Virus record (IMG/VR): IMGVR_UViG_3300014913_000007
Span: 62,001-126,000 of that record
Length of the DNA stretch: 64,000 bases
From: a virus
Direction: 5' to 3' (one strand)
The notes beneath the pieces are model-generated. The model saw only the letters and a list, made by a program, of their open reading frames with translations. It did not search any database and had not been told where the DNA came from. The position numbers and the translations under genes are program-made. Shown one piece after another: positions 57,653-64,000 of this stretch (within the stretch, counting starts at the first letter, position 1; the number at the start of each line of letters is the position of its first letter).

Positions 57653-60445
57653 CTACAACTTATCTGTAAACATCCATGCTTTTATACTTAATAAATCAGT
57701 ACTTAGATTGTTTACTGAATCAAAATTGTACTTTAAATAGACAGGCTTAGACTCTCCTACCTGCACGTCCTCTAAAAGTATTACTGGTGGAAACTCCACA
57801 GACTCTACTATTGCATTGTCCTCTGGTCTAGGACTTGTAGTCTTCACTGTTAGTTGAATCTGTACGAAGTCTGTTTTAGGTATTAAAGGACTATTAACAG
57901 TAATTGGAAAGAACTCTAAGCTTCCAGCGGTTCCATATAAAGGATCCTCTATGTGTAGAGGTATAGCTCTATCATCTTCTGAACTAGGCTCTAATCCTAC
58001 TCTGTTTACTGTTAGATATTTAAATCCTTCATCAGCGTCTACTGTTTCAGATAGACTAAAGAATTCAAAAGTATGTTGAGACTTTAACTCCTCTATTTTG
58101 AAAGCAGGTATACTTCCAGAACCTATTTCCTGACCGTCAAAGTGAAGACTGTACGCTCCAGTATCCCAATCTACTACCCATACAACTTCATAGGAATTTC
58201 CAGCACTTGCTGACATGTTATAGGTAGAAGTGGTACTCCCATTATATACTTTTATTGCTGAAAAAGATCCACCAGTATCTGAAGACCTACCAAAAATGAG
58301 TGATATGAAGTCATCATCAGACCTTTCTGCAGTCTCTAAATCTCTATTAGGTAAACTACCTGTCTCTAATGTATCAATAAAGGGTGCTAAATAGAACCTT
58401 GAATACTTAGTAGATCCTGAAAGTCTATCTGTTGCAGGATTCCACCAGAACTTATATTGCATTTTACTGGAAGTTCCAAGAGGGAAACCAAAAGTAACGT
58501 AACCACTGTTATAATCTCCTACTCCTGCCTGATGACTAAAAGTTAGTATATCACTATCTGAAGTAATAATAGTATCATTAAACACTCCTTGTACCCAAAC
58601 ATCTGGGTCTAAAGCAGTCCCAAAACTCTCTACTACATTATCAGATGCGGGTGTTTCATTGGATCCTCTAATTTGAAAGTTCGCTACCCCTAAACTGTCA
58701 TCAAACTTAAGAACACTGCTATCATTATCTATAAGGTTCATATAAATTCTTCTGAAGTTTTCTGCCTCTTCCATTCGCATGACCGGAGATAACCATGTTC
58801 CAACTACTGGAGCGTTGTAATCCTCTAGAGATATCTCACTTAATATAAGTGCTTCCTGATATGAGTCATCGTCTCCCTCTGTTTGAAACAGTAAGGTATT
58901 ATCAAATCCTACTATTATATCATCATATGTATTAGTAGGACTTAAAACTAAAACTGGATTAGAACTCCACAGACCAGTAACAGGATCATATTCGTATACA
59001 TTCTCACCATCTAAGTTTAACCAGACCTTGTTTATATCGGGCCTTGCAGTTAAACCATTAACAAATGTACCTAATGAAGCATGATCTGCTAAAGTATACC
59101 AAATGTTACTGCTTATATTATACCTATGGAATCTTCTACCATTATTTGGTCCAGAAGCAAAATAAATGTCATCACCTAACTGACAAAACCCGTTTAAAGC
59201 ATCGTCTGGACTTTCAGTCATGTTGGCCATCCTAGTCTGTACTTCTGTAGTAGTATTAATTCTCCAGACTTGATAGCTTACAGAACTAGAAGATCCAGCT
59301 GAAGACATTGCTCCCATAACATATAAATTACCTTCATAATAAAAAATCGCTTTACATTTTCTATTATAGAAACTGAGACCCGTCATAAAGGTGGAGTGTG
59401 TATCTGTTGATATCTCATATCTCTGCAACTCTTGAGTGTCTTTACCGTTTAAGTAATAAATATAATCTCCACCATCCCAAGCTAAACAAGTGTAGTTTTG
59501 TTCATCTGTGTTTGAAGGACTGTTTACTGGTAGGGATGAGATAGTCCTAGTGTTAGTTACTGCATTCATTAAATAAATTCTATGGTTGGTTTTTGTTCTT
59601 GCGAACACTTTGTTACCATCTTTGTCTATTACTTCTATACCTATTGATCCTGTTGATTCATTATTCGATTCTGATAGGGTTATAGTATCTCCCTCTCCTA
59701 ACCCAGCTACTGGATTATTAGGATTAGACACTGCCAGCTTATTATCAGCTGTTACCGTGGTATTTTCAAAAACTCCCCATTCCCATGGAATTGCACTTGG
59801 TATGCTCAGTTCAGAGTCGAAACTTAGGAAAGTTCCTGTGGTGGTTGTGGATAGTTCTAACTTCTTTAGTAGATCATAATCCACATCAGAGGTATCAGCT
59901 GAGACAAACATATCAGTAGGGATTGTTCCATCATTTCTTACATCTAATTCGTAGATTGTACTTGTTTCCGAGAAGGCTCCTCCAGTTAGGTTAAAAGATT
60001 GCAGGTTTCCATCCTCTCCAAAGTTTACTTCTGTATCATTATTTATTACTTCCAAACTTGTGAGGGTTAGAGGACTGCCTGAAGGTACTACGTGATCTAC
60101 TTTAAAATATCTAGGATAATCAAAGCCACTAGTAGTTGGTTCGACTCTGACACTTTGACCTATTAAACTTAGACTTCCAGCTGTTAGATTATCTAAATCT
60201 CTACCGTATTGAATAGTTAGTCCAGAGGTGCTAACTGGAGTAAATCCATAATCTAACCTATCTATTGACTTTTGAGTGCCAAGATCTAGTAACAGGCTTA
60301 GTGTACCACCAGAGACTGAGATGCTGGCTCCTGAGCTTGAAATTAAGTCAGCTACTTGCTGTGCATCTAAACCTATTGATGTTCCTGATGTAAGTGGCTC
60401 CTCATTTGTTATAAAAGATTCGCTTAAAATATTAAATTCAGCCAT
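57653..60445 (-). CDS. Large virion protein with Kelch-like beta-propeller
   Basis: 930 residues. Residues of about 285-520 show repeated blade-like segments with YEYDPVTGLWSS and RYNISSNIWYTLA, the Kelch/galactose-oxidase-like propeller. The flanks are beta-rich with many Ser/Thr turns. Begins one base after the upstream gene's stop. It is probably part of the tail fibre or baseplate; no enzymatic residues assigned. Confidence 0.72.
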   Translation of the reverse strand: MAEFNILSESFITNEEPLTSGTSIGLDAQQVADLISSSGASISVSGGTLSLLLDLGTQKSIDRLDYGFTPVSTSGLTIQYGRDLDNLTAGSLSLIGQSVRVEPTTSGFDYPRYFKVDHVVPSGSPLTLTSLEVINNDTEVNFGEDGNLQSFNLTGGAFSETSTIYELDVRNDGTIPTDMFVSADTSDVDYDLLKKLELSTTTTGTFLSFDSELSIPSAIPWEWGVFENTTVTADNKLAVSNPNNPVAGLGEGDTITLSESNNESTGSIGIEVIDKDGNKVFARTKTNHRIYLMNAVTNTRTISSLPVNSPSNTDEQNYTCLAWDGGDYIYYLNGKDTQELQRYEISTDTHSTFMTGLSFYNRKCKAIFYYEGNLYVMGAMSSAGSSSSVSYQVWRINTTTEVQTRMANMTESPDDALNGFCQLGDDIYFASGPNNGRRFHRYNISSNIWYTLADHASLGTFVNGLTARPDINKVWLNLDGENVYEYDPVTGLWSSNPVLVLSPTNTYDDIIVGFDNTLLFQTEGDDDSYQEALILSEISLEDYNAPVVGTWLSPVMRMEEAENFRRIYMNLIDNDSSVLKFDDSLGVANFQIRGSNETPASDNVVESFGTALDPDVWVQGVFNDTIITSDSDILTFSHQAGVGDYNSGYVTFGFPLGTSSKMQYKFWWNPATDRLSGSTKYSRFYLAPFIDTLETGSLPNRDLETAERSDDDFISLIFGRSSDTGGSFSAIKVYNGSTTSTYNMSASAGNSYEVVWVVDWDTGAYSLHFDGQEIGSGSIPAFKIEELKSQHTFEFFSLSETVDADEGFKYLTVNRVGLEPSSEDDRAIPLHIEDPLYGTAGSLEFFPITVNSPLIPKTDFVQIQLTVKTTSPRPEDNAIVESVEFPPVILLEDVQVGESKPVYLKYNFDSVNNLSTDLLSIKAWMFTDKL

Positions 60446-60446
60446 C

Positions 60447-63400
60447 TTATCCTCTCCTCCATCTAGTTCTTAGATGCGCTTTTCTTGCTAAGTTTCTAGT
60501 ATCCTTAGGTAAATCTGTTTTTATCCAGACTCTAAGAGAATCCCCTGGCGGTACATTCTCTATTAATATAGGCAAGTTATTACTAGTTCCTTCATAAAAA
60601 TTTACTCCATCTATGGATATTTTAATTTTATCCTTCAGAGTTTGTAGTTGTGAGAATTCAAATTTCTTTGGTTCTCTACTTATGATAACATTTTCTATCC
60701 CTGCAGTCACGCTTTTTAGGTCAGGTACTATCTTCCCTGGCACTGAACTTAGGTATTCGTCTGTTATATTCATTGCTATATCTATTTCTGGTGCTTTTCC
60801 ACCTATAAAGAAGTAACTATTCTTAGTTATCTCTATATCCCAAGTAGTGGTAAAGTGCATTATGGATATATCATTAAACCATATTCTTACAGTTGATCCT
60901 GCTATCTGGTCTATCTCTTTTCCAGAACTGTCCCAGGCTATACTAAACTTAAAGGGTTTATACTTCTCTATATCAAAAACCCTACCAGTTACTAAGCTAA
61001 TTCTATTAGTTTTAGTAGTAATAGTTAGTGTAAAACCTGAAAACGCTGAGTAAGTACATGTTAAACTCTCATCTAGTTCATTAACTGCTGTAAATACTGT
61101 GAACGCTTCCGACTTGGTTACTGTAGTGTTTGCTTGAAAGTCCCAATCAGGTGTTATCCACGCTTCAAAGAATCCTTTATCAATTCTAAACCCTGACAGT
61201 GGATAGTATAGATACTCCAAGTTATTTAAGTAAAGAGTATCGTTATATTTTCCAGGTAAGCTAAAATTCTCACGTACTATCTTAAAATTATCTAACCAAA
61301 CATTTATATCCACACTAGTAGTATCTAAAGGTTTAAGCTCTAGTTCTACAAAACCTAAAGGTCCGTTTTTAAAGTCAACTCTAGATTCTAAATCCGATCT
61401 ATCAACTGAGTTTAAATTAATTCCAGGTATTCCCTGTATAGGTGCATCTTTAAATCTGAAGTTATATCTCTCTAACTCTGTAGAAGCTATATCCCCCTCT
61501 ATAGAAGCTAATGACCATTCATAATAGTAAGTGGAGTCCTGCCCAACCCTGATGAAGCAGTTATCTAAGTCTAGCAGCTCAGGTGAGTCAATTTTTAAAG
61601 AGACACTTAGGAAATCCTGTATTGACCAGTTTTCATCAATGTCTATTCTGGCAGCTGTACCTATTGTAACTGTCTCAGACTCTTCGTTACCGCTTAGGTA
61701 TGTTATTTTTAGTGACCTTCTACCTCCGTCCCTAACATTTGGATCATTATCTACATCTATTACTGCAGCAGGTTTATTAGTATCTTCATATAAGTATACA
61801 TCTCCTACAGTAACTGTACTTTCATGTACGGTAGAACCATATGTTATATCTTCAAATAATACTCTAAATCCACTAAGAGTTACTGGAGAGGTAAAATTGG
61901 CTCTATAAGTATCTCCTCCGTTAAAGACAAGCTCTAAATTGTCATCATCCTCTAACTCTCCCTCTGTATACACCTCTTCAACAAGGTCACTTTCAGTATA
62001 TATAGTGTACCAGTTAGATTCGATAGTTGGATCTTCTCCAGATAATGTTTGAAAGGTAAGAGTATTTGGTTTACCTACAGCTGAGTCAGGTATTCTAATT
62101 CCAAACCCATTTGCAGTTACTTCATAAAACTCTATATAAGTATCCTCTATATCTGAAGTTTCAATAGGTGGAAAGTCTATTCCAGATATTGAGTAAGATA
62201 CTCCAGAGGATGTTACAAATAAATTACCAAAAGCTCTCCACGCATTATAGCTGGAGGCTTGCATGATTACATTAGTAGTAAGGTCTTCGTCAAATAACTG
62301 ATCCGTTCTACTGGTTTCCATGTTATCACTTACTCTAACTGATGCGGATCCATATAAGAAGTCTTCTGCATTGTTAACTTCAAAAGCTGTCAATTTAGCT
62401 ATATTATTCTCTTCTAGGTAAGGAACTGTAAACCAACTTGCATATTCCGTAAAGTCTACTATACTTTTATATTCACTTGCATTATTAAGAAATACTCCAT
62501 CTGTACTTGCTTGGAAAGTCGCAGCTAACTTTTGTAAATTGGTACCATCTGTTATATCAAAGGTCTCATTTTTAAAGGACAACCATCTAATATCTCCTGA
62601 AAACTTATCCTCTTCAGAGTAATCCACCCAGCTGTCCCAGGAAACTTCTTTTGGATTGTCTTTATTGGTTGCTGAAGATGTTTGTTTAGCCTCAGCAGTC
62701 CATCCATTGAATCCAGGTCTACCTGAATATTCCTGATTTGAGGTATCCAGAAGTTCATAGAAAGCAACACTAAAAGTCTCTAGTAAATCTACTGCAATAA
62801 CTGGATAATCTAGCTGACTAACCGCTGTTTGAGTGTCTCCATCTGTGAGTATGTTTCCTAAGGACTCCCACTCAGAGTTTGTAAACTTGCTATCTGGCAA
62901 TCTAGTAATATCTGGATAGATTCTTAATATATCTAAGTAAGTAACATTAGTTTCTGTTACTGGTACTGCATCCTCTAAGAAGAGTACCCATCTAGCATTA
63001 AGTACTGTAGAATTTCCCCATAACACTGAAGCTATATCCGAAGTATCTGAGCTTGAATACTGTGTCCTATATGCTTTCCAGAGATCTTTTCCAGTATTAG
63101 TGTAAATCTGCATTATATCTAGATTATAAACTGTTCCCAAATCAACGGCTATTGCTTTTGCACCATAATCCGTAACCAAATCTACTTTATTATCTTCTTC
63201 TACCTCTCCAAGAGAACCTATCATCTTTGGAAATTTGAAGCTAATATTGTAAGAGGAAAAAGTAGACTCTCCTGCAAACTGGAAAGAGTTTATACTTTGG
63301 TAAGGTGTGACACCCGCTGCATATCTATAAGGTCTTACATTTCCAGTCTGTGTTTCCCAATAGTTACCTATAAACACCTTTAAAGGATCTGTTAAATTAT

Positions 63401-64000
63401 AACTTAGTAAGTCTATTGAGAAGACGGGATCTGTTCCCCACTGAAACTCATTAGTTCCATTTACAGAATCAATATAATAAAAGTGTAAACTATCTACTCC
63501 AGATTTTACTTCTCTAGTTAGGTACATTGAGTATTCTACTCCATCATCCCACTGCCCATATGATCCATCACCTACTGTGAGTATGTCTGCTACTTGTACT
63601 GAACTTAATGTTCCTATGTTACTGTCTCGTACCTCATAATATATGCGCTGTATAGGACCCAAACTTATTGCATTCCTATCGTAGTTTCGAATTCTTTTAC
63701 GTATGTATATTTTTCTTCCATTTCCATCTACTATTCCAATGGTTGCTCCCCTCTTGTTGCAGCATAGTCCTCTAACATCTGTCTCTGCAAGTACAGAAGC
63801 TGTAAAACTTCCTACCACATTCCAAGAACTATGAAGCTCTGCATTAAGTGGTGGATTAGGATTAGCTAAAGTATCACCATCTACACCTTGAATACTAAAC
63901 CCTGGATCGTCTCCATAGTTTATCTTCCCTCCAGGAATGAGTACACCTGTATCTGGGGCAGTCTGTGGAAAGTTCTCGTGATAGCCAGCTAACCATCTGC
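60447..64000 (-). CDS. Large virion protein, N-terminus beyond the window edge
   Basis: The reading frame is open through the right edge, so the protein has more than 1,180 residues; a GTG at 63818 is only an internal codon, since HSSWNVVGS reads straight through it. Residues upstream include DTGVLIPGGKINYGDDPGF. The protein is beta-rich with galactose-binding-like stretches (KNSYFFIGGKAPEIDIAM; SFRVDS-type strands). It is likely a tail or baseplate protein of the structural module. Confidence 0.7.
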   Translation of the reverse strand, partial: RWLAGYHENFPQTAPDTGVLIPGGKINYGDDPGFSIQGVDGDTLANPNPPLNAELHSSWNVVGSFTASVLAETDVRGLCCNKRGATIGIVDGNGRKIYIRKRIRNYDRNAISLGPIQRIYYEVRDSNIGTLSSVQVADILTVGDGSYGQWDDGVEYSMYLTREVKSGVDSLHFYYIDSVNGTNEFQWGTDPVFSIDLLSYNLTDPLKVFIGNYWETQTGNVRPYRYAAGVTPYQSINSFQFAGESTFSSYNISFKFPKMIGSLGEVEEDNKVDLVTDYGAKAIAVDLGTVYNLDIMQIYTNTGKDLWKAYRTQYSSSDTSDIASVLWGNSTVLNARWVLFLEDAVPVTETNVTYLDILRIYPDITRLPDSKFTNSEWESLGNILTDGDTQTAVSQLDYPVIAVDLLETFSVAFYELLDTSNQEYSGRPGFNGWTAEAKQTSSATNKDNPKEVSWDSWVDYSEEDKFSGDIRWLSFKNETFDITDGTNLQKLAATFQASTDGVFLNNASEYKSIVDFTEYASWFTVPYLEENNIAKLTAFEVNNAEDFLYGSASVRVSDNMETSRTDQLFDEDLTTNVIMQASSYNAWRAFGNLFVTSSGVSYSISGIDFPPIETSDIEDTYIEFYEVTANGFGIRIPDSAVGKPNTLTFQTLSGEDPTIESNWYTIYTESDLVEEVYTEGELEDDDNLELVFNGGDTYRANFTSPVTLSGFRVLFEDITYGSTVHESTVTVGDVYLYEDTNKPAAVIDVDNDPNVRDGGRRSLKITYLSGNEESETVTIGTAARIDIDENWSIQDFLSVSLKIDSPELLDLDNCFIRVGQDSTYYYEWSLASIEGDIASTELERYNFRFKDAPIQGIPGINLNSVDRSDLESRVDFKNGPLGFVELELKPLDTTSVDINVWLDNFKIVRENFSLPGKYNDTLYLNNLEYLYYPLSGFRIDKGFFEAWITPDWDFQANTTVTKSEAFTVFTAVNELDESLTCTYSAFSGFTLTITTKTNRISLVTGRVFDIEKYKPFKFSIAWDSSGKEIDQIAGSTVRIWFNDISIMHFTTTWDIEITKNSYFFIGGKAPEIDIAMNITDEYLSSVPGKIVPDLKSVTAGIENVIISREPKKFEFSQLQTLKDKIKISIDGVNFYEGTSNNLPILIENVPPGDSLRVWIKTDLPKDTRNLARKAHLRTRWRRG

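Noticed and set aside
63816-63818. GTG start of the last virion gene
   Set aside because: The frame continues without a stop to the window edge with virion-like residues.

Overview
The window is part of a large, AT-rich, double-stranded DNA phage genome. It carries a family A DNA polymerase, sliding clamp, DnaB-type helicase, CHC2 primase, RecA-like recombinase, RuvC-like resolvase, dUTPase, class II ribonucleotide reductase, long repetitive virion proteins and four tRNA islands. A homolog of the outer-membrane lipid A deacylase LpxR and two lipobox proteins point to a Gram-negative host. Promoters are sigma70-like (TTGACA, 17-base spacer, TATAAT). I cannot name the host or the phage genus.

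Layout. 1-2027 (+): end of a ClpA/ClpB-type ATPase, then small unknown genes. 2036-13622 (-): accessory enzymes (metallophosphoesterase, DEDDh exonuclease, ClpP-like protease, MazG-like protein, ribonucleotide reductase, GGQ release-factor-like protein) interleaved with an exported protein and two surface-type proteins. 13689-15730 (+): tRNA island 1, interrupted by an HNH gene and ending in a separately transcribed structured RNA. 15797-23233: AEP-primase-like gene, a frameshifted virion-type gene, a lytic transglycosylase (+), a deoxyribosyltransferase-like gene with an HNH gene inserted at its start, three related zinc-finger genes, LpxR and an HTH protein. 23354-24060 (+): tRNA island 2. 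24067-29454: degenerate LAGLIDADG protein, a second candidate structured RNA, a beta-helix protein and island 3 (two small genes, two tRNAs, and an HNH gene with an in-frame TGA). 30322-31057 (+): island 4. 31096-64000 (-): a nearly continuous minus-strand block holding nucleotide metabolism, polymerase, a sugar-nucleotide and glycosyltransferase module, the replication and recombination genes, and then the virion genes, which run off the right edge.

Common themes. The 25 tRNAs cover every amino acid except serine. With the GGQ protein they suggest a phage that supplies much of its own decoding. The islands share a promoter core, TGTACTATAGT or close to it, followed by hairpin-rich leaders. 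Six genes have a -10 box only 6-7 bases before ATG, which predicts leaderless transcripts. Three proteins share an N-terminal tag (MSNYKVDPQ) on unrelated C-terminal domains, suggesting a common attachment module. Homing-type genes sit in or beside three of the accessory regions, and one appears to have duplicated the start of its target gene.
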